The notes: generated from the sequence alone by a model not told the origin. A DNA stretch of 64,000 nt from Sphaerolaimus hirsutus (GCA_964036195.1 OZ038452.1:12332704-12396703); one strand, 5' to 3'. Counted from the first letter of the stretch, positions 40,601-44,599 are shown. Numbers and translations are program-made.

Positions 40601-42991
40601 CCTAGCACCACTCCATAAAAATGGCAATATTTTGGTGCCCCTAGCACCACTCCATAAAAATGTTCACAAGTGGAGTTATTCAAATAAAAAGTCATGTGGA
40701 GATAACGAGTTTCGGGTGCAAAGTCACCTGCAGATAACGAGTTTCGGGTGCAAAGTCACCTGCAGATAACGAGTTTCGGGTGCAAAGTCACCTGCAGATA
40801 ACGAGTTTCGGATGCAAATTCATAAAAACCAGTACAGATTTCCTTAACGAGTTTCGGATGCAAACTCCATTTTTGTATGGTGATTTTGACACCTCCATAC
40901 TAAATCCTTAACGAGTTTCGGATGCAAACTTTTTTCTCTGCAGATAACGAGTTTCGGGTGCAAAAAATGATAGTTTTTTTTGTAGATAACGGGTTTCGAG
41001 TGCAAACTCGCCTATTATGGGCTGCAGATAACGGGTTTCGGATGCAAACTTGCATTTTTTTCAGAAAACGCTATCTCTGTATCTCGGGAACGGTATGAGA
41101 TATTGAGAAAATTTTTTTTCTATCACGAAGAAATATATATATATACGTCAGATCTGCACTTAACTCAATTTTTTTCACTTTTGCACTTAACGGGTTACGG
41201 AACCAAACTCCTCATTTACGTTTACTCTGAAATATGCGTAAACCTGCATACTGAGTAAATACTCATAGGTAAACCCCTGCTCACCTCTCTTACAACCCTT
41301 CAAATATTTTCAAGAGAATCTAAAAAACTCGTGAATGGGGCAACTTTCATGGCCAATTTTGGTATACAGTTGTAGGGCAAATCATGCCCTACAAGTGTAT
41401 GCCCAACTTAGCCATGAAAGTTGCCCATTCACGAGTTTTTAAGTTTCTCTTGAAAAATTTTGAAGGGTTGTAAGAGAGGTGAGCAGGGGTTTACACTACT
41501 TTATATGTACAAGTACCCATCTGTATGCATACTTTTCATGATTACTGGGTACTTCTGAGTATTTCATAGTTAGGTATGCACTGAAAACATGGGCACATAT
41601 AGGTACATGAAATGCGTCAATACATAGAAATGTACTGGATAAATATTCGATTGTTCTATAATTCTGTAGTTGTATTCAAAACTTCTGGGCTGACATAGTT
41701 TCGCAGAAAACTCGCGAAATACATGCTGCATGTACAAACACAGGCTAATAACGACCTGTTCGCGTCGCTGCCAGCCGCGGCTGCGATCACGCCGGCACAC
41801 ATGGAGCAGCAGTGCGCGCAGTGGAGCGCCAGCGTGCAGCAGCTCCTGCAGCGGTGCCACGTGCCCTGGGCGCAGCTGAGCCGGCACGCCAGCTGGAGCG
41901 CCATTTTGGACGGCGCGCTTTTGGACGGCCTGGCCAATCTGCTCAACGAAGTCGCCATTAAGGTGCTCTTTCAGTAACTGTCTTTCAGAGGCTTTAATCC
42001 TAAATACCGTATTTGCTTGAAAAGTTCCCCCCTTGAATAATTCCCCCCTCGAATAATCACCCCCCCCCCTCTGTAAGACGAGTGAGGAAATAATAATTCC
42101 CCCCTCGAATAATCTCCCCTTTAAAGATTTGCGTAATTTGTTATACCTAATTTGGCACGTTATACCTATTTAAGGCTGGCACATTTTACGTCAATCGCCC
42201 CCCCCCCCCCCACGTGACTGCAGATCGGCGCAAACTGGGCGGCCACTGTGAGGCGCCAAATTTACGACAGATTTGCTGTGGCGCGCGGCTCCAGGCCCCA
42301 GCTGGTGCCACTCACAGACCCTGTAAAGTGCCCTGTAAAATGTAAAATGTCATGCAAAGTGTCTAAAGTCATGCAAAATGTGCTGCAAAATGGCAAACGT
42401 ACGTTTGCCATTTTGCAGGGCATTTTGCATGACTTTAGACACTCTGCATGACATTTTCCATCTTCCAGGGCACTTTACAGGGTCCGGGACTGCCCTCAGG
42501 GCAAAATGGTCAACACGCGTCTGGCCGTGCTGCGCGCGCCCCAGGGGCCGGCAGCCGGCGCACCCGACGAGCCAGCGGCGCAGCCATTGGAAGGGCCCGA
42601 TGCGCAGGTTCTGGTCGCCCAGCTGGCCGAGCCCTTGCCACCGGCGCCGCAGCTGCCGCCGCAAGTGGCTGAGCGGCGAGTGACGCGCCAGTTGGTCAGG
42701 CAGCACCAGGACGACGAGCACATCCAGGTGCTGATCCCGGACCCGGTAAAGAGCCCTGTAAAATGTCAAATGTCATGCAAAGTGTCAAAAGTCATGTAAA
42801 ATGCCTTGCAAAATGGCAAATGTACGTTTGTTATTTCGCAGGGCATTTTCCATGACTTTAGACACTTTGTGTGACATTAGCCATTTTACGGGGCACTTTA
42901 CAGGGTCTGGGACTGCCCCCAGGACTGGTTGCAACTCAGTGTGAACGATATGTGCAGGCAGACGGCCCAGTTGACCTCGCTCAGACGCTAG
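9699..42991 (+). CDS. Main gene: unidentified helical/coiled-coil protein, about 22 exons, 3' end complete
   Basis: Exons, judged by GT-AG sites and phase continuity, are 9699-9776, 9970-9993 (tentative), 11715-11825, 12131-12217, 12416-12547, 15667-15757, 15905-16064, 16961-17086, 17281-17446, 18398-18539, 18723-18862, 19675-19767, 20559-20618, 23231-23356, 23912-24100, 24752-24973, 25214-25372, 31260-31442, 41744-41962, 42224-42304, 42500-42727 and 42923-42991 (TAG). The sum is 2,886 nt, or 961 residues. The first two thirds are charged, heptad-like helices (for example KLFRELNEIDGDLAKG and LQELQEHRREVAQNVHR), reminiscent of spectrin-type or other bundle scaffolds. The last third has an acidic PMEIDEG patch, a basic SRRRKRP patch (possible nuclear signal), Pro/Gln-rich stretches and a helical DWLQLSVNDMCRQ end. 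No catalytic motif or membrane segment is seen. The 5' end and promoter lie outside or were not found. Reality of the gene: high; family: unknown. Confidence 0.8.
9799..9969. mobile_element. Introner-family copy in an intron
   Basis: GGCACTCCCAGACCCTG at the left and GGGTCTGGGAG at the right enclose the family's inverted TGTAAAATG words. It starts 22 bases after the preceding donor and ends exactly where a 24-nt candidate exon begins. Confidence 0.85.
9970..9993 (+). CDS. Candidate 24-nt micro-exon
   Basis: It encodes KNLVTITQ, between the GGGAG end of the introner copy and a GTAGAG donor. It is phase 0 on both sides, so including or skipping it keeps the gene in frame. Read further, the frame hits TAA after three more codons (9994-10002), so it needs the donor to be used. 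Confidence 0.3.
10357..10776. mobile_element. hAT-like MITE, CAGGG(A/C)CGTA ends, 8-bp TSD
   Basis: The ends CAGGGCCGTATCCAGG and CCTGGATACGTTCCTG are flanked by TAGTATCC (10349-10356 and 10777-10784). Inside are G/C homopolymers, TTTTGCGCGCAAGCGCGCA, and a block of GGCGCC/CCATGG words. Same family as 48970-49413 and 3829-4215. Confidence 0.92.
10795..10925. repeat. Right-end fragment of the ACCGTATTTCC family
   Basis: Four copies of a GGGAGTTATTC word precede GAGGATTTGCGGT, the diverged right terminus of this family. The left half is absent. Confidence 0.55.
10946..11121. repeat. Diverged introner-family copy
   Basis: AGTCCCGCACCCTGTAAAAT at the left and ATTTGACACTTTAC plus ATTACAGGGCGCGTG at the right resemble the family ends and words, with much decay. 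Confidence 0.5.
11125..11640. repeat. AGTAC / GTAAAATAC word region
   Basis: GTAAAAT-type and GAGTAC-type words fill 11340-11610 in both orientations. This resembles the arms of the element at 52259-52783. Definite termini are not seen. Confidence 0.45.
11715..11825 (+). CDS. Main gene exon: helical segment
   Basis: 37 codons, phase 0 to 0, acceptor ATGCAG and donor GTCTGG. It encodes EFAAINAAIEKFAMLDGEID and QLLNVELPSGEHIGRLE, an amphipathic helix followed by a turn. Confidence 0.7.
12131..12217 (+). CDS. Main gene exon with introner-like first bases
   Basis: 29 codons, phase 0 to 0. The boundary reads TTTACAG|GGTCTGGG, identical to the inner terminal repeat of the introners, so the first codons (GLG) may be exonised transposon sequence. 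The exon continues RMLNDIEGQSVPGNEELPGN and ends at a donor supplied by the next introner. Confidence 0.7.
12218..12415 (+). mobile_element. Introner forming an entire intron (I1)
   Basis: A 198-nt hairpin starts GTGTCAGTCCCAGACCCTG and ends CGGGACTGCCCCCAG. The flanking codons read VALQ|LNESR without loss or gain, so splicing restores the frame exactly. Confidence 0.9.
12416..12547 (+). CDS. Main gene exon
   Basis: 44 codons, phase 0 to 0: LNESRNKLKKATDSFNDSLK then FIKLFDKFWGLCFRTNELLH and SCQR, followed by a consensus GTGAGT donor. Strongly helical. Confidence 0.8.
12719..13055. mobile_element. Palindromic MITE, PIF/Harbinger-like
   Basis: The ends AGCTGTGTTT and AAACGCAGCT sit next to TTA/TAA. 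Inner inverted arms match well, for example GATAAATCGTCCA with TGGACGATTTATC, and CTCACTAGTTAA with its complement. Three-bp TTA/TAA targets are typical of PIF/Harbinger. A similar end sequence occurs at 30492-30953. Confidence 0.7.
13219..14364. mobile_element. hAT-like MITE with ACACAGAAACTC word arms, 8-bp TSD
   Basis: The ends CAACGATGG and CCCATCGTTG are flanked by GCTGTAAT (13211-13218 and 14365-14372). The left arm is built of ACACAGAAACTCA words and the right arm of AAAACTCAAAAAACTCGAG words. The centre hosts an ACCGTATTTCC-family insertion (13587-13905). Confidence 0.88.
13587..13905. mobile_element. ACCGTATTTCC-family element nested in a MITE
   Basis: It runs from TTATTACCTCAAATTAACCC to GGTATTTCGAGGTAATATGG, with the family's C-rich and G-rich subterminal blocks and a centre containing TGTACATCATGTATCCAATG. 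Confidence 0.65.
14587..15048. mobile_element. hAT-like MITE of the GGTCTC / AGACCCCTG family
   Basis: The left end CATCGGTCTC and right end GGAGACCCCTG are flanked by GATGATGC and GACGATGC (7 of 8 identical). ATAGATAG words occur in the subterminal regions. Copies: 46999-48300 and 54744-56364. Confidence 0.8.
15054..15380. repeat. GGCGC-word repeats with CATCACTA/TAGTGATG motifs
   Basis: GGCGCTTTCCAATCACTAG (about 15192-15210) and TAGTGATGTAAAAGCGCC (about 15298) are ends of the TAGTGATG family seen complete at 22269-23017. The copies here are fragmentary. Confidence 0.5.
15381..15666. other. No feature recognised
   Basis: AT-rich intron sequence leading to the next exon. The acceptor lacks a clear pyrimidine tract. 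Confidence 0.4.
15667..15757 (+). CDS. Main gene exon
   Basis: Phase 0 start after AAACGCAG, phase 1 end at G|GTGCC. It encodes AVRHAGDTERTELRVDSIGN and CDTWLKDDVP. Confidence 0.7.
15758..15904 (+). mobile_element. Introner forming an entire intron (I2)
   Basis: A 147-nt shorter copy from GTGCCAGTCCCAGACCCTG to CGGGACTGCCCCCAG. Splicing joins CCC G|GG GTT in frame (P-G-V). Confidence 0.88.
15905..16064 (+). CDS. Main gene exon: coiled coil
   Basis: It reads VISNLKAIVEEAESFDQGCL, then AREKIRAASEALQELQEH and RREVAQNVH, ending in phase 2 at ACAG|GTCGGC. The long Glu/Ala/Leu/Arg helix is the clearest coiled-coil candidate in the gene. Confidence 0.85.
16150..16520. repeat. GGGTCGCC-family units in an intron
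   Basis: CTCCAGCTGTG occurs twice about 195 bases apart, each time followed by a C-rich block and CACTACAGTGTGGGTCGCC or a variant. This is the same layout as 1-1253 and 48776-48969. Confidence 0.55.
16635..16664. repeat. (AT)n microsatellite
   Basis: About 15 uninterrupted AT units. The rest of 16520-16960 shows nothing recognisable. Confidence 0.95.
16961..17086 (+). CDS. Main gene exon
   Basis: It follows a good TTTCCATTTCAG acceptor. Phase 2 to phase 2: VSDCIEKVQKCAATVSRRLV, then DMEKLPDQYDVELTARYVAW, ending CCCAG|GTGCC. Confidence 0.85.
17087..17280 (+). mobile_element. Introner forming an entire intron (I3)
   Basis: A 194-nt hairpin from GTGCCACTCACAGACCCTG to CTGGGAGTGCCCCCAG. Splicing joins CCC AG|G GCT (P-R-A) in frame. 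Confidence 0.92.
17281..17446 (+). CDS. Main gene exon: coiled coil
   Basis: It encodes AQIEEFLEHLGKLFRELNEI and continues DGDLAKGMKDAIFHWQ to ELQERLH. The end is taken at CAT|GTTCGT (phase 0). Alternative donors within 20 bases cannot be excluded. Confidence 0.75.
17633..18040. mobile_element. ACCGTATTTCC-family element
   Basis: It runs from ACCGTATATCCTTGAATAAG to CTTATTCGAGTATATACGT, with subterminal GAATAACTCC/CCCC words. This family, with a usual end of ACCGTATTTCCTCGAAATAC and C/G-rich subterminal words, is the most frequent in the window. Confidence 0.7.
18172..18372. mobile_element. MITE with TAGTGATG ends and GGCGC words
   Basis: The ends TAGTGATGACAAAGCGCC and GGCGCTTTGTCCATCACTA are inverted. 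The interior alternates GGCGCTTGGCG and GGCGCCAAGCGCC words. It ends 25 bases before the next exon. No target-site duplication is seen. Confidence 0.7.
18398..18539 (+). CDS. Main gene exon
   Basis: Start after GCGCAG (phase 0). Encodes FHTAEANVLMCMNQSATVRI, then DSAHEALQSSQKVLTDLEIV and METTDRD, ending in phase 1 at G|GTGCC. The start could lie 17 bases upstream (AAG, phase 1) if the previous exon is longer. Confidence 0.75.
18540..18722 (+). mobile_element. Introner intron with mutated acceptor (I4)
   Basis: It starts GTGCCACTCCCAGACCCTG. The family acceptor CCCCCAG is CCCCCTG here (18725-18731). The nearest AG is in GGGAG (18721-18722), nine bases upstream. Using it keeps the frame and adds three introner-derived residues, V-P-P. 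Confidence 0.85.
18723..18862 (+). CDS. Main gene exon with introner-derived first codons
   Basis: Phase 1 start. After V-P-P it reads GVEYMINRLPAILDQESDKL, KLSASQLKDSIRISQDRLDG and EVFQ, ending in phase 0 at CAG|GTGAAT. Confidence 0.8.
18965..19292. repeat. ACCGTATTTCC-family remnant
   Basis: GGTTAATTCGAGGGAGGGGG and the right end ATTTCAAGAAAATACGGT are visible. The left terminus is unclear. Confidence 0.5.
19675..19767 (+). CDS. Main gene exon
   Basis: 31 codons, phase 0 to 0: NLTKCLEKIKQRQLELSAAR, then DAAKRYCESYQ. Acceptor TCGCAG, donor GTAAAT. Confidence 0.8.
19777..19947 (-). mobile_element. Introner-family copy, reverse orientation
   Basis: It begins GGGGGCACACCCAAACCC, which is the acceptor-type end, and finishes GGGAGTGTCACCAG. 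It lies ten bases after a donor, inside a longer intron. Confidence 0.75.
20082..20460. mobile_element. ACCGTATTTCC-family copy carrying a GGCGC-word insertion
   Basis: The outer sequence reads CCGGAAATCCTCGAATAAGT on the left and GGGGGGAGACAATCATTCGAG on the right. Within it, about 20208-20307 is a GGCGC/CCATGG-word segment ending TTTTTACATCACTA, the end of the TAGTGATG family. Confidence 0.55.
20559..20618 (+). CDS. Main gene exon
   Basis: Phase 0 start after GCTTGCAG; ASTDVEAAQSATEQTGTTQT. The donor may be GTTCGT at 20619. GTGTGC at 20625 or GTTTTT at 20631 would add V-R or V-R-V-L and stay in frame. Confidence 0.65.
20693..21642. mobile_element. ACCGTATTTCC-family element with nested palindrome
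   Basis: It starts ACCGTATTTCCTCGAAATAC and ends TTTCGAGGAAATACGGT. AATT is present on both sides. The element at 20780-21326 is inserted in its left half. Confidence 0.75.
20780..21326. mobile_element. Long palindromic MITE with TA target
   Basis: CACTCCGGGAAAAATGTC at the left and its reverse complement ending CCCGGAGTG at the right, with TA on each side. The two 260-bp arms match nearly throughout, for example GGGTGCCTTTATGCCA and ATTATAACAAAG with their complements. TA targets suggest Tc1/mariner-like mobilisation. Confidence 0.8.
21686..22036. mobile_element. ACCGTATTTCC-family element
   Basis: It runs from ACCGTATTTCCTCGAAAACA to TTTCGAGGAAATACGGT. Its centre (AACAATGACTGTGTGACG, CTCATATAAG) is the reference used here to recognise interrupted copies elsewhere. 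Confidence 0.75.
22269..23017. mobile_element. hAT-like MITE with GGCACC word arms, 8-bp TSD
   Basis: The ends TAGTGATGTTAAAGGCACC and GGTGCCTTTACATCACTA are flanked by GCTGCCAG (22261-22268 and 23018-23025). The arms are arrays of GGCACCGCACCGGCACC words. The centre (22490-22930) is unique. Confidence 0.93.
23018..23163. repeat. Two truncated introner-family copies
   Basis: CTGCCAGTCCCAGATCCTG starts one, and GGGGGCACTCCCAGACCCTG (from about 23113) starts another. Both break off after about 55-80 bases. The preceding MITE is inserted in the terminal repeat of the first. Confidence 0.7.
23231..23356 (+). CDS. Main gene exon
   Basis: 42 codons, phase 0 to 0. Acceptor TTTTTCAG, donor GTTTGT. 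DAARQLEAANSKLAQLASEV, then DDTVNVSRPCCDEIAHRIRR and IQ. Helical, with a CC pair. Confidence 0.85.
23371..23530. mobile_element. Small inverted-repeat element
   Basis: Arms of about 45 bases: CTAGTTGACATCGACACC and GTGTCGATGTCAACTAG, extending to GGCCC... and GTGGCCC ends. It lies 14 bases after the donor of the preceding exon. Confidence 0.75.
23836..23887. repeat. ACCGTATTTCC-family right-end fragment
   Basis: It ends TTTCTCGAGGAAATACGGT only 24 bases before an exon, so it supplies part of the acceptor-side intron. Confidence 0.65.
23912..24100 (+). CDS. Main gene exon: coiled coil
   Basis: 63 codons, phase 0 to 0. Acceptor CACCTTGCAG, donor GTCAGT. ELRALVQDIGNKWPAATNLA, then GKLGRARRQLENSLQFAEGW and KDKDTLAKIEER. 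Confidence 0.88.
24370..24655. mobile_element. hAT-like MITE, TTGTGATGG ends, near-perfect 8-bp TSD
   Basis: The ends TTGTGATGG and TTCATCACAC are flanked by GTTGAGGC and GTTGAGAC (7 of 8 identical). GGCGC words place it in the TAGTGATG group. Confidence 0.65.
24752..24973 (+). CDS. Main gene exon
   Basis: 74 codons. VERCDGDLPQRLQRLEAIVS, RAEGLGPLPAGLRAADTCAN and MHAVVAGLKGKRDQLAKNFS are clearly coding. The last 14 residues (LFVPLPFWWISASL) are unlike the rest. The chosen donor G|GTGTTACTCC matches the introner start. An alternative donor, G|GTGGAT at 24955, would end in phase 2. Confidence 0.75.
24974..25155 (+). mobile_element. Decayed introner at the start of an intron
   Basis: GTGTTACTCCAATACACTG and GTGCGGGACTGCCACCTG are diverged forms of the two ends, with the family words between. 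The terminal acceptor has been lost (CACCTG). The acceptor now used lies about 55 bases further on. Confidence 0.75.
25214..25372 (+). CDS. Main gene exon: acidic and basic patches
   Basis: Tandem acceptors CAG|CAAG| at 25209 and 25213. The second keeps phase 0. LGASDQGQNAAGPEPMEIDE, GPSGTLSGTPAAQSQSRRRK and RPTQDTAQDHIEK. The SRRRKRP cluster after an acidic stretch could be a nuclear localisation signal (inference). Donor GTGCCT. Confidence 0.82.
25438..25600. repeat. ACCGTATTTCC-family fragment
   Basis: ATATTTTCTCGAAATAACCC, then TTCGAAATACCACC and CTCGAAGTACCCCCC. Left half only. Confidence 0.6.
25620..26220. mobile_element. TAGGGTTGG-family copy
   Basis: It starts TAGGGTTGGAAAAAAA and keeps the core GGAGTCATGGGATAGCA and the decayed CACGCTTGCGCGCAAA motif. 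The right terminus is degraded. Confidence 0.65.
26221..26447. other. No feature recognised
   Basis: Intron sequence without a visible element. Confidence 0.35.
26448..26640. repeat. 30-bp minisatellite, left block
   Basis: GAGTTTATGGGAGTT and TTAGGGGCTGAG-type words in degenerate tandem. The same unit is cleaner at 28770-29165. Confidence 0.7.
26640..28770. repeat. About 117-bp satellite, some 17 units
   Basis: Each unit contains GACACTACATTACCATAACC, then AATGAACCCC, CTTTCAATTTGTGAAATGAT and TTTCTGATTGCACTGATTT. The spacing of the first motif is mostly 114-120. Five further units are at 59790-60330. Confidence 0.92.
28770..29165. repeat. 30-bp minisatellite (GGGCTGAGTTTATGGGAGTT)
   Basis: About 13 units of a 30-base word, so frames stay open and give artefactual repeats such as GVSKLGAEF. 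Confidence 0.92.
29165..29700. repeat. 30-bp G-rich minisatellite
   Basis: Units of GGGGTGCCATTTTTGGGGGG plus TCCCCA recur about 18 times. Strong strand asymmetry in G could favour G-quadruplex folding (inference). The long frames here are by-products. Confidence 0.9.
29721..30195. mobile_element. Segment bounded by two inverted Helitron-like 3' ends
   Basis: The left edge is the reverse complement of the right edge over about 55 bases: GCAGGATTCTCTCC and TTGTGGTTCTCTACAATTAA mirror the CTAG terminus. The left copy has a slightly changed hairpin and reads CTAT instead of CTAG. Confidence 0.7.
30345..30432. repeat. ACCGTATTTCC-family fragment
   Basis: It ends GGTATTTCGATGAAATACGGT. The left part is missing. 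Confidence 0.6.
30492..30953. mobile_element. PIF/Harbinger-like MITE, TTA target
   Basis: The ends GGCAGCGTTTACACGG and CGTGTAAACGCTGCC are flanked by TTA (30489-30491 and 30954-30956). The inner parts are also inverted (TTTTTGTCGTCAC and its complement). A central palindrome, TACACGGCCTCGCTAACGAG, follows. It is inserted within decayed introner-like sequence. Confidence 0.82.
31260..31442 (+). CDS. Main gene exon: Pro/Gln-rich
   Basis: 61 codons, phase 0 to 0, acceptor CGAACGCAG. RRHTSLEGVASPLEAMPSGV, DSPLLTSPVVDAPPHQQQHE, QRQPPLDNDQRRDWMLERLQ and L. Donor GTTGGT. Confidence 0.85.
31464..31622 (+). mobile_element. Decayed introner at the start of a 10.3-kb intron
   Basis: CCACTCCCATACCCTGTAAA and the inverted words to TTTTACAGGGCATTTGTAAA are recognisable 21 bases after the donor. 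The 3' terminus has degenerated. Confidence 0.65.
31980..34775. repeat. 39-bp minisatellite, left arm
   Basis: About 70 units of GGGGCACCAAAATAGTGCCA plus TTTTTATGGAGTGGTGCTA. Blocks of 467 and 503 bp repeat (for example from 33190, 33657 and 34160), showing higher-order duplication. Confidence 0.97.
34776..35365. other. Spacer between inverted minisatellite arms
   Basis: Non-repetitive AT-rich DNA. At 35140-35215 TTTTACAGTGATTTTTCTGA and similar words suggest decayed introner sequence. No gene. Confidence 0.5.
35366..40665. repeat. 39-bp minisatellite, right arm (inverted), with 1,703-codon open frame
   Basis: About 135 units, the reverse complement of the left arm. Because 39 is divisible by three and the unit lacks stops, 35390-40501 is open with a 13-residue repeat NGTILVPLAPLHK. 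The opposite strand is also open over long stretches. A 2,379-bp block (61 units) is duplicated in tandem, for example 35818 onward equals 38197 onward. I judge the frame non-genic. Confidence 0.95.
40685..41060. repeat. GATAACGAGTTTCGGGTGCA short tandem words
   Basis: About eight degenerate units spaced 33-60 bases apart. Inverted counterparts are at 31660-31980. Confidence 0.85.
41275..41500. mobile_element. Palindromic element
   Basis: AACCCCTGCTCACCTCTCTT and its complement at about 41476-41497, plus CAACTTTCATGGC and GCCATGAAAGTTG, form two arms of about 95 bases. It sits inside GTAC/TACTC word sequence (41216-41600). Confidence 0.8.
41744..41962 (+). CDS. Main gene exon
   Basis: 73 codons, phase 0 to 0. 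ANNDLFASLPAAAAITPAHM, then CAQWSASVQQLLQRCHVPWA and ILDGALLDGLANLLNEVAIK. GC-rich and helical with three Trp. Confidence 0.9.
42006..42215. repeat. ACCGTATTTGC-type element fragment
   Basis: ACCGTATTTGCTTGAAAAGT, then CCCCTTGAATAATTCCCCCC words. Its C-runs provide the pyrimidine tract of the next acceptor. Confidence 0.65.
42224..42304 (+). CDS. Main gene exon
   Basis: 27 codons, phase 0 to 0, after CCCCCCCACGTGACTGCAG. IGANWAATVRRQIYDRFAVA then RGSRPQL. The donor is the introner's own GTGCCA. Confidence 0.85.
42305..42499 (+). mobile_element. Introner forming an entire intron (I5)
   Basis: A 195-nt near-perfect hairpin from GTGCCACTCACAGACCCTG to CGGGACTGCCCTCAG, turning at CGTACG. The join is Q-L|G-K in frame. 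Confidence 0.93.
42500..42727 (+). CDS. Main gene exon: Pro/Ala-rich
   Basis: 76 codons, phase 0 to 0. GKMVNTRLAVLRAPQGPAAG, APDEPAAQPLEGPDAQVLVA, LAEPLPPAPQLPPQVAERRV and RQLVRQHQDDEHIQ. Confidence 0.88.
42728..42922 (+). mobile_element. Introner forming an entire intron (I6)
   Basis: 195 nt from GTGCTGATCCCGGACCCGG to CTGGGACTGCCCCCAG. The left end has several substitutions relative to I5 but keeps GT. Confidence 0.92.
42923..42991 (+). CDS. Main gene last exon and stop
   Basis: DWLQLSVNDMCRQTAQLTSL, then RR and TAG at 42989-42991. The frame carries over from the upstream exon without a gap. Confidence 0.88.
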   Translation, partial: DWLQLSVNDMCRQTAQLTSLRR

Positions 42992-44570
42992 GAGGCTTTG
43001 GGGCAGGCGCTCGAACCATTTTGGCAATTTACTGAATTTGGCTTGGCCATTTTGCTCACACACGTTCAGTTGCATTCTTGTATCTTTCAATGCATTTTTA
43101 AAAGGAGATTTTGTCATAAGTGAGCAAAATGGCTTGGGGCCAGCTGCAGTTCGGGAAAAAGAGCACAAGTGTGCAGTCGCTTAAAATGACTTATTCTCAG
43201 CTTTGTTGGAAAGTTGAGATCTGGTTGAGTTGAAATTTGCTTTTGAAATCTTATCCAGGCAAAACTCCAGTGAAGAAGTGATGACTTGTTCACTTCTCAC
43301 CTGCGACAGAGTTTTTGTTCTCAGTCCCAATATATTTGCCTTACGGGCAATTTCTGCACTTATCGACGTTTAGAAGTTGGCGTCCCACATTTTAACACAT
43401 TTCATACTTTTTTCCCACAAAAAGAGTGGACTTTTTGCTGGATACAGCGTGCAGTTATTGTATTCATGCTGAATATTTTTTAGTGTTCCTAATCGTTCCA
43501 AAAAAATTTCAAAATGTGGCACTTTAAAACTGCAAAGTGACGTCAAAAAATTGAAGAATGGTGAAGAATGTGCAGAACTGGTTCTGAATTCTGTTTCTGT
43601 GCTCAACTCAATTTTCAAAATTTTGGAGTTATCGACTTTTAGAAATGGATGCCTCATTTCTTTCAACAATGACAAAAATGATGGATAAACAACCCTCCCC
43701 CAACTTACAAGGATATTTACAAGGACACAATTGAAACTAAATGTTTAGTATCAGCCATCAAGGTTGCTACTAAGTTGCTCCTGTAGGAATAAATAGTTTG
43801 AAAAATTCGATGTTTTAATTGCTTTATAAGGTAGCTGAACATTATGTTCATCATAAATTAAGTGAATTTTGAAACAGTTGTACAACAGCCTGCTTTTTGT
43901 TGCACACTGCAGCAAGATGATAATGCAACAATATTTCAGACGTTATTATCTGATACTTAATTTCAGACAACCTTCTATTTATGCACCTTTCCAGTGGCAT
44001 AAAAAAACAGTTTGGCATCAATGTATTAATTATTCTGATCTCGCCAGGTCATTTCAGGCAACATCTGGAGACCTACTTTGGTATATATTGAACTTGTAAT
44101 TTTATGAATATTGGAATATTGGAATATTTTGATTTGGAAACCCTTTTAGTGCTCCAGGTTCTAGGTTTTTGGGATACTGTGTTGAACACAGTGTGTTCTG
44201 TGTACTTGCTTGAAAAAGTTACTTTTGGCAACCTTCCAAACTATTTTTAACTTTTTGTAATCCAGACTACCGCCAGCAAAATACCCGGATTGGTTCCTTA
44301 GGTTGCGAATTCCACACTGTACTGTTGCTGACTGTTCAGTAACACAACATACTACAACCATCAACCAGCATATTTTCAGATCTCTTGTGGTATTTGCGTA
44401 GGAAATATTAGCCATTCATACTTTCACAATCAATTGAGCATTGTCATAAAAAAATTGCCAAGTCCACAGTGCATTCCAGCCAGATCATATTTACCCACTG
44501 GTTTACTTTTTTAGACATTTAAAATGTTATGGCATTTCACTCAACTGGTTGTCAGAAAAATATATGGAGA
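42992..44570. other. Probable 3' UTR and unassigned DNA
   Basis: No frame of coding character. An AATAAA is at 43788-43793, a possible polyadenylation signal about 0.8 kb after the stop. The phrase around ATCGACTTTTAGAAATGGATGCC resembles 53110-53145, so some of this is repetitive. Confidence 0.35.
43788..43793 (+). promoter_or_regulatory. Possible polyadenylation signal AATAAA
   Basis: First canonical hexamer seen on the + strand after the stop of the main gene. Position and AT-rich context are the only support. Confidence 0.25.
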
Positions 44571-44599
44571 AATGTGAAAATGGAGAAAATGGTATGCAG

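Larger units (their letters stand above)
31650..41215. mobile_element. Giant palindromic, minisatellite-filled element
   Basis: GAGGAGTTTGATTCCGAAAC at about 31657 and a diverged reverse complement ending CAAACTCCTC at about 41213 bound a 9.5-kb segment, with ATTT on each side. Between them are GATAACGAGTTTCGGGTGCA words, a 2.8-kb array in one orientation, a 0.6-kb spacer and a 5.3-kb array of the same 39-bp unit in the opposite orientation. It lies wholly in one intron of the main gene. Confidence 0.7.

Noticed and set aside
31980..40665. CRISPR-like array
   Set aside because: Units are contiguous without unique spacers and the context is eukaryotic.
42350..42769. 139-codon minus-strand frame
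   Set aside because: Antisense of the exon 42500-42727 and of introner I5.
12218..42922. Target-site duplications flanking introners
   Set aside because: I compared the bases left and right of six copies and found no consistent direct repeat. Only a CAG or G preference on the left is visible.
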